A stretch of 64,000 nt of DNA from Peptoclostridium acidaminophilum DSM 3953. Lineage in GTDB: Bacteria > Bacillota > Clostridia > Peptostreptococcales > Peptostreptococcaceae. A program made the translations under genes and the position numbers. The stretch's first letter is position 1. Each line of letters starts with the position of its first letter. This document shows, piece by piece, positions 37,698-47,171 of this stretch. Location: NCBI RefSeq assembly GCF_000597865.1, contig NZ_CP007452.1, forward strand, positions 1,309,183-1,373,182. The letters are read 5' to 3'. Under the pieces are notes generated by a model, which saw only the letters and a program-made list of their open reading frames with translations, made no database searches and was not told the origin of the DNA.

Positions 37698-38771
37698 CTA
37701 CACCCCCAGCAACTTGTTTATTTCTACTGCAATTTTATTTACAGGCAATACTCTGTCTACTACTCCAAGATTAATTGCTGCTTTTGGCATTCCAAATACT
37801 ACGCATGTATCCTGGTCTTCAGCTATTGAAATGATGTTGGAGTTGTACTTCGACTTGAGCTTTTTCATTCCCTTCGCTCCATCCTGACCCATGCCTGTCA
37901 TAATTACAGATATTATGCTCTTGCACCTTAACTCGCTCAGCGAGTAAAACATTGAGTCTACAGAGGGCTTGTGTCCCGAGACATTTGGCCCGTTGTCAAG
38001 TACAACCTTTATATCGATTCCTTCGTTAATGAAATTCATATGTCTATCACCGGGAGCTATATAAGCAACTCCGTTTTTTAATATCTCTCCGTCCTCTGCT
38101 TCCTTGACTCTTATCTTCGATACACCATCAAGCCTGTCGGCAAGGGATTTTGTAAATCCCGGAGGCATGTGCTGAACAACTACTATTGCCGAATTTATAT
38201 CCTCATCCAGATTTGGTATCACATGCTGCAGAGCTTTGGGGCCGCCCGTTGAGGTTCCAATAGCTACGATATTTTCAACCTTCCCCCCCCTGCTTATGCG
38301 TTGCCTTGGCGCGAGCCTTTGCGCCGTACTGGCCCTTATTTTCTCAAAAACGCTTTTCTTGGCTTTTACGTCTATTACTGCCGCAGTTTTTATCTTTTGT
38401 ATTATACTATTTTTGAGCTCTTCCTGGCCTTCCCTGAATATGTTCTCGGGTTTTGTTATAAAATCAACTGCGCCCATTTCAAGTGCTCTTATTGTAAGAT
38501 CTGCGCCCAGCTTTGTAAGACTGCTTAACATGACAACGGGTGTGGGTTTGATTTTCATTATTTCGGAAAGTGTTTCTATGCCATTCATAACAGGCATTTC
38601 CACATCAAGTGTCACAACATCTATGTCATTTCGCAGGAGCTTTTCTATGGCTTCTTTCCCGTTGCGAGCCTTTTCAACAACCACTATTTCATTGTCACTT
38701 TGAAGTATGTCTGTTACGACTTTTCTTATAAAAGCTGAATCGTCAACAACTAACACCCTAATTAAGCTCAT
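37698..38771 (-). CDS. cheB: Protein-glutamate methylesterase CheB
   Basis: Removes receptor methyl groups when its receiver is phosphorylated. The 357-aa product has a receiver domain with VVDD and phospho-acceptor Asp56, a linker (about 125-163), and the esterase domain with GTSTGGPKA (serine), QHMPPGF (His) and MTGMGQDGA (Asp). A run of eight G (38290-38283) encodes Arg-Gly-Gly at 161-163, exactly at the linker/esterase boundary. Slippage there would leave only the receiver. Confidence 0.96.
   Translation of the reverse strand: MSLIRVLVVDDSAFIRKVVTDILQSDNEIVVVEKARNGKEAIEKLLRNDIDVVTLDVEMPVMNGIETLSEIMKIKPTPVVMLSSLTKLGADLTIRALEMGAVDFITKPENIFREGQEELKNSIIQKIKTAAVIDVKAKKSVFEKIRASTAQRLAPRQRISRGGKVENIVAIGTSTGGPKALQHVIPNLDEDINSAIVVVQHMPPGFTKSLADRLDGVSKIRVKEAEDGEILKNGVAYIAPGDRHMNFINEGIDIKVVLDNGPNVSGHKPSVDSMFYSLSELRCKSIISVIMTGMGQDGAKGMKKLKSKYNSNIISIAEDQDTCVVFGMPKAAINLGVVDRVLPVNKIAVEINKLLGV
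38283..38290 (-). repeat. G8 homopolymer in cheB linker
   Basis: Eight consecutive G on the coding strand (AGG GGG GGG). This is unusual in a low-GC gene that elsewhere uses GGA/GGC freely. In frame in this sequence. Confidence 0.7.
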
Positions 38772-39425
38772 CTATATCAACCCTTTTTGTCTTAATATTC
38801 TCTGTTGTTTGAATATGTACTTGATTATCATGTTTCTGTCTTCTTCTGTTATCATTGTAAACTTAATTGCTGCTTCGTATTCATCTGGCAATTCGAAATT
38901 TGGAATGCTCCTTCTGAGCACCTTTCCCTTGGACAGAAATCTTTTGCCGTCAAGTGTTATTGCAAAATAGTACTCTTCACCCTCGTCAAGCCTTTTCGAA
39001 ATAAAAAGCCTTATGCCTCCTCCGCTGATATCCAGCGTGTTGCCGTTTGCCACGGGATTTCTCTCCATATCATACACTTCAACTGGAAGAAGTACATTCA
39101 GCCTGTAGTAGTTTCTTCTTTGAGTCTTAATTGTCTTGTCTATCTGCCGAACCTTCATATGCGGTATAGGCGTTCTTTTGCGTTCCTCCACGACAGCCTG
39201 GAAAGAATAAGTCCCCTTGCTGTGAATCGAATAATACAATGTTACTTTCTTTCCCTCTGAAATCGGTATGAGTCTTCCCTTTTCGGTGGGCAGCGATATA
39301 AAATATACGCTTTTACATTCTGACACTTCGAGCAGCTGGCTCTTTAAAAGACGCGGATCCCCGAATTGCTGCTCAATTTCAATTTCAATTTTGTCCCCGA
39401 TTTTAAAGTGGTTTTCGAAATGCAT
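38772..39425 (-). CDS. ycgR: PilZ-domain flagellar brake protein (YcgR type)
   Basis: Cyclic-di-GMP receptor that slows or stops the flagellar motor. The 217-aa product has an N-terminal YcgR-like beta domain (1-95) and a C-terminal PilZ domain with the ligand motifs QRRNYYRLN (RxxxR) and DISGGG (DxSxxG). It lies directly upstream of cheB, inside the flagellar run. Confidence 0.88.
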   Translation of the reverse strand: MHFENHFKIGDKIEIEIEQQFGDPRLLKSQLLEVSECKSVYFISLPTEKGRLIPISEGKKVTLYYSIHSKGTYSFQAVVEERKRTPIPHMKVRQIDKTIKTQRRNYYRLNVLLPVEVYDMERNPVANGNTLDISGGGIRLFISKRLDEGEEYYFAITLDGKRFLSKGKVLRRSIPNFELPDEYEAAIKFTMITEEDRNMIIKYIFKQQRILRQKGLI

Positions 39426-39433
39426 TTATTAAA

Positions 39434-40327
39434 CTACCTCCTGCTGGATATAAAAAAAGATGCCAACCGCTGGACAAAGCCTTCACTGCTTTTTGTTTTT
39501 TCCTTGCCTGTAAGCCTGCTGCATATTTGTTCTACGTTGCGGCTGGCAGGCGAGCTCTCATATTTCAGGTAAAACGGCTCCTGCTGCTTTACGGCTCTTA
39601 TTATGTTGTTGTCAGCTGATATATGCCCAATAAAGCCTAGTCCTACACCTAAAAATCTTTTTGATACAGTCTCCAGCTTTTTGAATGTTGATTCGGCTTC
39701 GAGAATGTTATCCACCTTGTTGACAACAACTCCGATTTTTTCTATGGATTCTCTCCTGAGCGTTTTTATCAGGGCATACGCATCCGCTATAGCTGTCGGT
39801 TCTGGCAGAGTAATCACTATGACTTCATCTGCAGCTTTTGCAAAAGATATTACTGACTTTGAAATTCCAGCGCCCGTATCAATAATTATATAGTCGAAAT
39901 CATTCTCTAGTATGGCCAGATTCGCCAGAAGCTTGTTGAGCTTGTATACTGGCAGATTGGCCGTTTCGCTTATACCGGCTCCGCCTGATATTATTTTTAT
40001 GCCAAGCGGTCCCTCCATTACAATATCTCTTATACCCATTCCACCCTCAATGACATCCATAAAATTATATTTGGGCGCACTCCCGACGAGCACTTCAATG
40101 TTGGCCAGGCCAAGATCCGCATCTATTATCAGCGTTTTAAAACCTCTTGTTTTGATTGCAAGCGCCAGATTAAGCGTCAGATTTGTCTTTCCGACTCCGC
40201 CTTTTCCGCTTGTAACACATATTACCCTTGCTCTTTCCAAGCTGGCATCGCCATCATTTTGAGTGCTAACTTCATATGTGCTTCCTTTTTTTATTACGGC
40301 ACTTCTAAGTTTCGAGGCTTGATCCAT
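39434..40327 (-). CDS. flhG: MinD/ParA-like ATPase FlhG (YlxH)
   Basis: Controls flagellar number and placement by stimulating the FlhF GTPase. The 297-aa product has the deviant Walker A KGGVGKT (42-48), DADLGLANI and a C-terminal amphipathic tail. The ATG follows AAGGAG. It lies 5 bases after flhF. Confidence 0.94.
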   Translation of the reverse strand: MDQASKLRSAVIKKGSTYEVSTQNDGDASLERARVICVTSGKGGVGKTNLTLNLALAIKTRGFKTLIIDADLGLANIEVLVGSAPKYNFMDVIEGGMGIRDIVMEGPLGIKIISGGAGISETANLPVYKLNKLLANLAILENDFDYIIIDTGAGISKSVISFAKAADEVIVITLPEPTAIADAYALIKTLRRESIEKIGVVVNKVDNILEAESTFKKLETVSKRFLGVGLGFIGHISADNNIIRAVKQQEPFYLKYESSPASRNVEQICSRLTGKEKTKSSEGFVQRLASFFISSRR

Positions 40328-40332
40328 AGGCG

Positions 40333-41508
40333 TTACTCCTTTAGAACCTTTTCTATAAATTCTGACACATTCAGACTTGATATATCGTCGGGTACATTCT
40401 GCCCGAAGGTTATATGCGATATCTTCTTTTTATATTTGTGCAAAACATTCATTACGACAGCTTGCTTCGAGGTTTCATCAAGCTTTGTTATTATTATGTT
40501 GAAATCGTCAATAAAGTTGTATTCATCGACTATGTCATTAATGTCTTCTATGTTGTAATTTGCGCTTATTACAAGAAATATTTCTTTCTCTGGAATAGAA
40601 TCCAAAAACCTTCTTATCTCCTTCATGTGCATCTTGTTCCTATGGCTTCTGCCAGCTGTGTCTACTAGTATGACATCAGATTCTGAAAGATTTTCTATAC
40701 TTTCCCTTATGGAGTTTGTATTGTAGGCTACCTCTATTGGCATATTCAGTATCTCTGAATATATCTTGAGCTGCTCTACAGCCGCTATCCTGTAAGTGTC
40801 GAGAGTTATGAATCCAACTTTCTTATTTTCGTTGAGCACGCAGCTGGAAGCAAGCTTTGCCAGCGTGGTCGTCTTTCCAACTCCGGTCGGTCCTATGAAC
40901 ACATTTATTTTGTTCTTGAATTCAAATGCTTCGTATTCCGAGTCCAGCTCGCCTTGCAAATAGGCCCTGAACAGCTGCTTGAAATTGTCCACGGTTATTT
41001 CATTTTTTTCAGATACTGTTTGTATGAATTTGTCTATTAATTCCTGTGAAAACCCCTTCTTTTTAAGACTCGCTGTAATCTCGCCCTTGAGAGTCTTTGC
41101 AGTGGGATCTCCTGATCCACCTATGGGTGCATTGCCGCTTAAGGTCTTCTTTATCTGTTCAACCATATCCTTGATATTGCTGACTTCATTTTCTATGCTG
41201 CTGTAATCCTTTTTGGGACTGCTGTCTTCGTCAGCGTTTTCAAAAATTCTGCTCCTGAAATCAGCGCCGCCTGCAGCAGCCATGACGCTTTCTTGTTTTG
41301 AATCCCTAGGTTTTGATGCTTTTTGTTTGGATTCCTGTTTTCCGTCATGAGCCGCGAGTATTTCCACTTTTTCTTTTTCCCAGAATTTAAAAATATTGCT
41401 GTTTTTTATGCGTTTTGTATGAAGAATCACTGCATTATCGCCGAGCTCATTTTTAACCAGGTTCATGGCTTCTGTAACGTTCTTTCCAAGAAATCTTTTT
41501 ATCATCAT
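40333..41508 (-). CDS. flhF: SRP-type GTPase FlhF
   Basis: Places new flagella and recruits early basal-body parts to the pole or cell side. The 391-aa product has a basic N-terminal B domain, a flexible lysine/serine-rich linker (about 55-105), and the SRP54-like NG domain with GPTGVGKTTT (206-215), DTYRIAAVEQL, DTAGRSH and TKLDET. It follows flhA with a 3-base gap. Confidence 0.95.
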   Translation of the reverse strand: MMIKRFLGKNVTEAMNLVKNELGDNAVILHTKRIKNSNIFKFWEKEKVEILAAHDGKQESKQKASKPRDSKQESVMAAAGGADFRSRIFENADEDSSPKKDYSSIENEVSNIKDMVEQIKKTLSGNAPIGGSGDPTAKTLKGEITASLKKKGFSQELIDKFIQTVSEKNEITVDNFKQLFRAYLQGELDSEYEAFEFKNKINVFIGPTGVGKTTTLAKLASSCVLNENKKVGFITLDTYRIAAVEQLKIYSEILNMPIEVAYNTNSIRESIENLSESDVILVDTAGRSHRNKMHMKEIRRFLDSIPEKEIFLVISANYNIEDINDIVDEYNFIDDFNIIITKLDETSKQAVVMNVLHKYKKKISHITFGQNVPDDISSLNVSEFIEKVLKE

Positions 41509-41511
41509 GCC

Positions 41512-43548
41512 TTATATGCTCACCATCCCGATTGACTGGATTTTCACCTTAGGGTCTATTTCATTGTATGAAACGACATAAATATCCGAGCTTATCTGTT
41601 CCACAAATTTTTTTATATAAAATCTTACTATCGGAGCTGTCAGTATTACAGGGTTTTCACCGATGGCTATCGCTTTCTCAATCTCGCCACTAAGCTTGCT
41701 TATGAAACTGGATGAAATTTCCGGATCGAGAGCCAGATATGTCCCTGTCTCTGTGTTTTGAAGCGATTCCATCACGACTTTTTCCAGCTTCGGACTTATC
41801 GTTATAGCTTTCAGTGAGGCCGAGCCCGCGGTGAACTGCTTCGTAATCGACCTGAACAGAGACTGTCTGACATACTCAGTAAGTATGTCGGTATCTTTCG
41901 TTACAGTTCCGTAGTCAGCAAGCGTTTCAAATATCGTCACAAGATCTCTTACTGATATGCCTTCCCTCAGAAGATTTGAAAGCACCTTTTGAATGTCGCC
42001 AAGCGAAAGCAGCGAAGGTGTGAGCTCGTCAACAAGCGCAGGATAGTTTTCCTTCACAGACTCAATCAACACCTTTGTCTCCTGCCTTCCAAGCAATTCG
42101 TGCGAATACCTCTTTATCACTTCAGTCAAATGAGTTGAAATTATAGAAGGAGGGTCGACTACCGTGTAACCCAGTATTTCTGCCCTTTCTCTCTCTTTTT
42201 CATCTATCCACTTGGCCTTGAGTCCAAATGCAGGTTCAACAGTATCGATTCCCTTTATCTCTCCGTCCGCTCCCCCCGGATTCATGGCAAGATAGTGGTC
42301 AAACAGTATTTCCCCCCTTGCCGCTTCAACACCTTTTATCTTTACTAGATACTCATTCGCCTCGAGCTGTATGTTGTCTCTTAGCCTTATCATAGGGACT
42401 ATTATGCCCTGCTCGAGGGCGCACTGCCTTCTTATCATAACGAGCCTGTCAAAAAGATCTCCACCCTGGGATTTGTCCGCCAGCGGAATTATTCCATAGC
42501 CGAACTCCAGCTCGATAGGATCCACCTGAAGAAGTGGCAAAACATTCTCCGGCCTTCTTATATCTTCAACTTCGCTTTCTTCAGCCGACAATTCCTTCTC
42601 AGGCCTCTGCATGTCCTTTTGTTCCTGCTTCCTTAGGCCAAGCCCTATGAATAAAAATGTCACCGACAAGATGAAATAAGGCAGGAAAGGGAGCTTTGTA
42701 AAGGCGAGGGCAAAAAGCACTCCCGAAATTATGAACATCGCCTTTGGGTGCCTTATCATCTGGTCCATTACGTCCTGGCCCAGATCCGAATCGGACGCCG
42801 CCCTTGTAACAACTATGCCGGTTGCTGTAGATATAAGCAGCGCCGGAATCTGCGAGAGTAGTCCGTCGCCCACTGAGAGCATTGCATACTTGGCTATCGA
42901 CTCGGCAAATGGCAGTTTTTCGACAAGCATACCCACTACAAATCCTGCAGACAGGTTCACTGCTGCAATTATAATACTGGCAATGGCATCTCCCTTTACA
43001 AATTTGGAAGCTCCGTCCATTGCGCCATAAAAGTTGGCTTCGTCCTGTATCTTCTTTCTTCGCTCCCTGGCCTGCACCTCGTCAATGAGGCCTGAATTCA
43101 GGTCTGCATCAATGGCCATTTGTTTTCCTGGCATTGCATCGAGTGTGAATCTGGCTCCAACCTCTGAAACCCTCTCCGCACCTTTTGTTATGACCATGAA
43201 CTGAACTATTACTATTATCACAAATACTATGAATCCCACAAAAGCATTCCCTTGCATTACAAAGCTTCCAAAGGCTTCTATCACATCGCCTGCATATCCT
43301 GCTCCGAGTATTCCCCTTGTGGTCGATATGTTAAGCGCAAGCCTGAACATTGTGGTTATAAGAAGTATTGAAGGAAATATTGAAAATTCCAAGGCTTCCT
43401 TGTTGTACATGGCTATTAGAAGTATTAGCAGTGAAATTGAAACATTGAGGCTTAAGAGGATGTCAAGCAGCACAGGAGGCACAGGTATTATTATCATGAG
43501 CACAATGCCTATGACGCCCAGTGTTACAAATATTCCTGAAGATCTCAT
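41512..43548 (-). CDS. flhA: Flagellar export-gate protein FlhA
   Basis: Forms the cytoplasmic ring and proton-coupled gate of the flagellar type III secretion system. The 678-aa product has eight N-terminal membrane helices, the conserved loop with RFTLDAMPGKQMAIDADLN, and a large C-terminal cytoplasmic domain. I start at ATG 43548, 5 bases after GGAGAG; an 18-codon longer frame would overlap flhB and has no ribosome-binding site. Confidence 0.95.
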   Translation of the reverse strand: MRSSGIFVTLGVIGIVLMIIIPVPPVLLDILLSLNVSISLLILLIAMYNKEALEFSIFPSILLITTMFRLALNISTTRGILGAGYAGDVIEAFGSFVMQGNAFVGFIVFVIIVIVQFMVITKGAERVSEVGARFTLDAMPGKQMAIDADLNSGLIDEVQARERRKKIQDEANFYGAMDGASKFVKGDAIASIIIAAVNLSAGFVVGMLVEKLPFAESIAKYAMLSVGDGLLSQIPALLISTATGIVVTRAASDSDLGQDVMDQMIRHPKAMFIISGVLFALAFTKLPFLPYFILSVTFLFIGLGLRKQEQKDMQRPEKELSAEESEVEDIRRPENVLPLLQVDPIELEFGYGIIPLADKSQGGDLFDRLVMIRRQCALEQGIIVPMIRLRDNIQLEANEYLVKIKGVEAARGEILFDHYLAMNPGGADGEIKGIDTVEPAFGLKAKWIDEKERERAEILGYTVVDPPSIISTHLTEVIKRYSHELLGRQETKVLIESVKENYPALVDELTPSLLSLGDIQKVLSNLLREGISVRDLVTIFETLADYGTVTKDTDILTEYVRQSLFRSITKQFTAGSASLKAITISPKLEKVVMESLQNTETGTYLALDPEISSSFISKLSGEIEKAIAIGENPVILTAPIVRFYIKKFVEQISSDIYVVSYNEIDPKVKIQSIGMVSI

Positions 43549-43561
43549 CCAATCTCTCCAA

Positions 43562-44650
43562 TCAAATTTTCTTATGCTTGTATCTGTCTTTTGAATACAC
43601 ATATGCCAGAATTTGAGCTACCGCGTCATAAAGTTCCGGCGGAATAATGTCTCCGATGTTCAGCTTTGAATAGAGCTCCCTTGCCAGCGGCTTATTTTCA
43701 ACCATAGGCACTTCGCTTGCTGCGGCCCTCTCCCGTATCTTCAGAGCGATCAAATTCTTACCCTTTGCTATAATAAAAGGGGCCTCATTTGCATTTTCAT
43801 CGTATTTTAATGCGACTGCATAGTGCGTAGGGTTTGTTATAATCACATCAGCCTTAGACACATCCTCCATCATTCTGCGCATTGCAAACTGCCTTTGTTT
43901 TTCTTTTATCTTGGATTTAATCTCCGGATTACCCTCCATCTGCTTATACTCTTCTTTTATCTCCTGCTTTGACATTTTAAGCTGCTTTTCATGCTGATAG
44001 CGCTGAAAAAAATAATCGAATACTGCCAAGGCAATGAGTATGCCAGCGAGCACAAGCCCTAGGTTTATGGCTGAATCATACAAAATATATGAAAATTGAT
44101 ATTTATTAAGCTGGTATGTTTTGATATAAAGACCCATATTTGATTTGATGTATATGGTTGATACTATGGAAAGCACGGCAAGCTTTGCCAGTGATTTTAC
44201 AACTTCAAATGCCGATCTTGCGGAAAACAGCCTCTTTATTCCTTCAAGAGGATTGAGCCTGTCTATTTTAAATTTCAGGGTCTCGGCAGTAAATACATTG
44301 CCTACCTGAGAATAACTGCTTGCGAATGCACTCACATAGTTAGCAAGCACTATGACCGCAGATGCCTTCACCAGAAAAATCATGCTCGTATAGAGAATTT
44401 TAAAAGCCATGTCTGTGTCTATTTCTTCATTGAACAGCTGCCCATAAAACGGTATAGGCTCAGCTATGCTTGTCAGTATGGCCTTGCCTCCAAGCTTCAA
44501 AATCAGCATTGAAATTATAAGGGTCACTGCCGAGTTTACCTCCCGGCTTTGGAATACCTGGCCTTTTTGTCTCGCATCCTGACGTTTTTTGGGCGTAGCC
44601 TTTTCTGTCTTTTCGCCCGAGAAGAGCTGCAAATCAATATTCAAATACAT
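43562..44650 (-). CDS. flhB: Flagellar export switch protein FlhB
   Basis: Switches export specificity from rod/hook to filament by self-cleavage. The 362-aa product has the GEKTEKATPKKRQDARQKGQV start, four membrane helices and the autocleavage motif NPTH in ADVIITNPTHYAVAL. The ATG shares one base with the fliR stop (TGATG). Confidence 0.96.
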   Translation of the reverse strand: MYLNIDLQLFSGEKTEKATPKKRQDARQKGQVFQSREVNSAVTLIISMLILKLGGKAILTSIAEPIPFYGQLFNEEIDTDMAFKILYTSMIFLVKASAVIVLANYVSAFASSYSQVGNVFTAETLKFKIDRLNPLEGIKRLFSARSAFEVVKSLAKLAVLSIVSTIYIKSNMGLYIKTYQLNKYQFSYILYDSAINLGLVLAGILIALAVFDYFFQRYQHEKQLKMSKQEIKEEYKQMEGNPEIKSKIKEKQRQFAMRRMMEDVSKADVIITNPTHYAVALKYDENANEAPFIIAKGKNLIALKIRERAAASEVPMVENKPLARELYSKLNIGDIIPPELYDAVAQILAYVYSKDRYKHKKI

Positions 44651-45447
44651 CAGCTTCCTTTTATAAGCCTGAAAAGCTGATTTTCAAAATTGAAAATAGC
44701 TTTAAGTATGTCTGCAATTATTGAATCATACTGCATAATGACAAAATAAATCATTATTATTCCAACAAAAATCTTAAGCGGCATTCCCACCACAAAGACG
44801 TTCATCTGCGGCATAGTTCTTGCAAGTATTCCAAGGACGACGTTCACAATAAACATTGCAATCACAACAGGTATGGCGATCTTGACTGCATACAGGAACA
44901 TATCGTCAATGAGAGCTATTATAAAGCCCAGATACTCAAGCCTGAAATTAAGATTCAGACTAATCGGCAATATTTTAAAACTGCCGGATACAAGCCTTAG
45001 CAGCTGGTGATGGGCATCTATTGCCAGATATGCGAGTGCTGCAAATATGAACATGAAGTTACCGCTTATAGACATGTCATAGCCGCTGTATGGATCAACA
45101 ACTCTTGCTATTGCAAAACCAACATCAGTATCCACTATACCGCCTGCTACCATAAATACTGCAAAAAAAAGATTCACTATATATCCTATTATGAGTCCTA
45201 CTATGAACTCCTTAACAGCAATAATGCATACGTAAAAAAAACCTGCAGTCCTTATGTTCTCAACCTCGGCTAAATCCAAAGTTGTAAGAATCAGGAATGA
45301 AATTGCAAGCGAAAGTGCCAATTTGAAAATATTCGGAAGATTGTTTCTTCCGAATATGGGGTCTGCCACAAAATATCCCGCAATTCTTGAAAAAACAAGA
45401 AGCAAGACATTCAAGTGGGCAATAAAATAATCCAATGTGTATTCCAT
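44650..45447 (-). CDS. fliR: Flagellar export protein FliR
   Basis: Membrane component of the export gate, together with FliP and FliQ. The 265-aa product has about six hydrophobic segments. I start at ATG 45447 (MEYTLDYFIAHLN), after GCAGGATTC; the upstream open frame overlaps fliQ and lacks support. It is separate from flhB, unlike the FliR-FlhB fusions seen in some clostridia. Confidence 0.93.
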   Translation of the reverse strand: MEYTLDYFIAHLNVLLLVFSRIAGYFVADPIFGRNNLPNIFKLALSLAISFLILTTLDLAEVENIRTAGFFYVCIIAVKEFIVGLIIGYIVNLFFAVFMVAGGIVDTDVGFAIARVVDPYSGYDMSISGNFMFIFAALAYLAIDAHHQLLRLVSGSFKILPISLNLNFRLEYLGFIIALIDDMFLYAVKIAIPVVIAMFIVNVVLGILARTMPQMNVFVVGMPLKIFVGIIMIYFVIMQYDSIIADILKAIFNFENQLFRLIKGS

Positions 45448-45461
45448 ATGAATCCTGCCAG

Positions 45462-45731
45462 TTATTTTATATATTTGTCCATATTTAGAAACAGATTCTG
45501 AGTAAAGCTTACAGCTGTGTTCATAAGCCACGGCCCGAACACAACAACAGAAGCCAACACCACAACTATCTTAGGTACAAATGCAAGAGTGGCCTCTTGA
45601 ATTTGCGTTGCCGCCTGGAATATACTCACAACAAGCCCGACTAGCAAGCCAAGCACCAGCATCGGTGCGGAAAGAAGCAGTATCATCGTCAGAGTCTGCT
45701 GCCCCAGATTTATTGCCATATTTATATCCAT
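45462..45731 (-). CDS. fliQ: Flagellar export protein FliQ
   Basis: Small export-gate subunit. The 89-aa product has two membrane helices with the family patterns MILLLSAPMLVLGLLVGLVVSIF and IQEATLAFVPKI. Confidence 0.95.
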   Translation of the reverse strand: MDINMAINLGQQTLTMILLLSAPMLVLGLLVGLVVSIFQAATQIQEATLAFVPKIVVVLASVVVFGPWLMNTAVSFTQNLFLNMDKYIK

Positions 45732-45740
45732 ATAATTCTC

Positions 45741-46499
45741 CTACTTGAATCCCATGACAATAGACTTTATGACCAGATTCCATCCGTCGGCAAGTATGAA
45801 AAGCAGCAGCTTAAATGGCAACGAAATCATTACCGGAGGCAGCATCATCATTCCCATGGACATCAGTGTACTTGCAACTACCATATCTACAATCAGAAAA
45901 GGTATGAAGAGTATAAAACCCATCTGGAATCCTGATTTAAGCTCGCTTATCATAAAAGCAGGAAGGAGCACTCTGTTTGGAATGTCTTCTACCCCTTTTA
46001 TGTCACCCGATTTCAAGCCTGCCATTTCAGAAAAAAGTACAATGTCTTTTTCCCGGGTCTGCTTCAGCATGAAATCTCTTAGCGGATCCATACCTTTTGA
46101 AAAAGCCACCTGCTGCGTTATCTGCCCGTCAACATACGGCTTGAGGGCCTGTTCGTAAACCTTCTCGCCGGTAGGCGCCATTATGAAGAATGTTATGAAC
46201 AGCGAAAGCCCCAAAATCACCTGTCCTGGAAGATTTTGCTGGACGCCTATGGCGCTTTTTAAAAAAGAAAGTATTATTATTACTCTTGTAAAAGAGGTCA
46301 TCATTATTATTATGGTTGGCAAAAGCGAGAGTACTGTAAATATTAAGATTATCTCGATAGAACTCGAAAATGCCCTTGGATCGTCCGTACCTCCTATTTC
46401 GAGAGAAACATTCGGATATTGTGTCTCTCCAAATGCAATTCCAGATAAAAATCCCACAAATGCCAAGGCGCAGATTATTATATTCAGTTTATTCTTCAT
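45741..46499 (-). CDS. fliP: Flagellar export protein FliP
   Basis: Core of the export gate. The 252-aa product has a cleavable signal peptide (about 1-24), helices with SFTRVIIILSFLKSAIGVQQNLPGQV, and the conserved DPLRDFML and LPAFMISELKSGFQMGF segments. I start at ATG 46499 after AGGG, giving an 11-base overlap with fliO. Confidence 0.94.
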   Translation of the reverse strand: MKNKLNIIICALAFVGFLSGIAFGETQYPNVSLEIGGTDDPRAFSSSIEIILIFTVLSLLPTIIIMMTSFTRVIIILSFLKSAIGVQQNLPGQVILGLSLFITFFIMAPTGEKVYEQALKPYVDGQITQQVAFSKGMDPLRDFMLKQTREKDIVLFSEMAGLKSGDIKGVEDIPNRVLLPAFMISELKSGFQMGFILFIPFLIVDMVVASTLMSMGMMMLPPVMISLPFKLLLFILADGWNLVIKSIVMGFK

Positions 46500-46767
46500 T
46501 GTAACCATCCCTGAGCGGCAGCGAATCAATAGTGCTTATAGAATTGCCGCTTACTCCTACTATGTACTCCTTGTCCTTATACGACAATACTACAATCTCC
46601 TTGTCGCGCGACATGAAAACTCGTTCTTTTATCTTTAGAGATTTTCCTTCAAATGCCTGAATTCTTTTTTGAGCTACAAACTTTGAAGTGAAGTGGGCCA
46701 TCAAAAGTATAAGCGCAAATACAGCCAGATATCCTATGCCTTTGATTATGGCAAAAAACACATCCAA
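46489..46767 (-). CDS. fliO: Flagellar biosynthesis protein FliO
   Basis: Helps FliP assemble. The 92-aa product has one N-terminal membrane helix (about 5-27) followed by the FliO pattern KIKERVFMSRDKEIVVLSYKDKEYIVGVSGNSI. It lies between cheY and fliP in the standard order. Confidence 0.88.
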   Translation of the reverse strand: MDVFFAIIKGIGYLAVFALILLMAHFTSKFVAQKRIQAFEGKSLKIKERVFMSRDKEIVVLSYKDKEYIVGVSGNSISTIDSLPLRDGYNEE

Positions 46768-46769
46768 CT

Positions 46770-47132
46770 CTACTCAAGCACCTTTCTGACGGATTCAAGT
46801 ATCCTATCGGCCTGGAAAGGTTTTACAATAAAATCTCTTGCGCCCGACTGTATGGCTTCTATAACCATGGCCTGCTGACCCATTGCTGAACACATTATGA
46901 TTTTCGCATCCTTGTCTAGTGCCTTTATCTCCTTGACTGCCTGAATGCCATCCATCTCAGGCATTGTTATGTCCATAATTACAAGTTCAGGTGCAAGCTC
47001 CTTGAACTTTTCAATAGCCTTTAGTCCGTTTTCCGCCTCACCTACTATGTCATATCCATTTTTTGTCAGTATGTCTTTTATCATCATTCGCATAAATGCA
47101 GCATCGTCAACTAACAGTATCCTTTTTCCCAT
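46770..47132 (-). CDS. cheY: Chemotaxis response regulator CheY
   Basis: Phosphorylated by CheA and binds the motor switch. The 120-aa single receiver domain has DD at 9-10, phospho-acceptor Asp54, Ser/Thr switch position in CSAMG, and Lys in IVKPF. Starts at ATG after AGGAGGATAAC. Confidence 0.96.
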   Translation of the reverse strand: MGKRILLVDDAAFMRMMIKDILTKNGYDIVGEAENGLKAIEKFKELAPELVIMDITMPEMDGIQAVKEIKALDKDAKIIMCSAMGQQAMVIEAIQSGARDFIVKPFQADRILESVRKVLE

Positions 47133-47171
47133 ATTGTTGTTATCCTCCTTTTATTATCTAAGCTTGAATAA

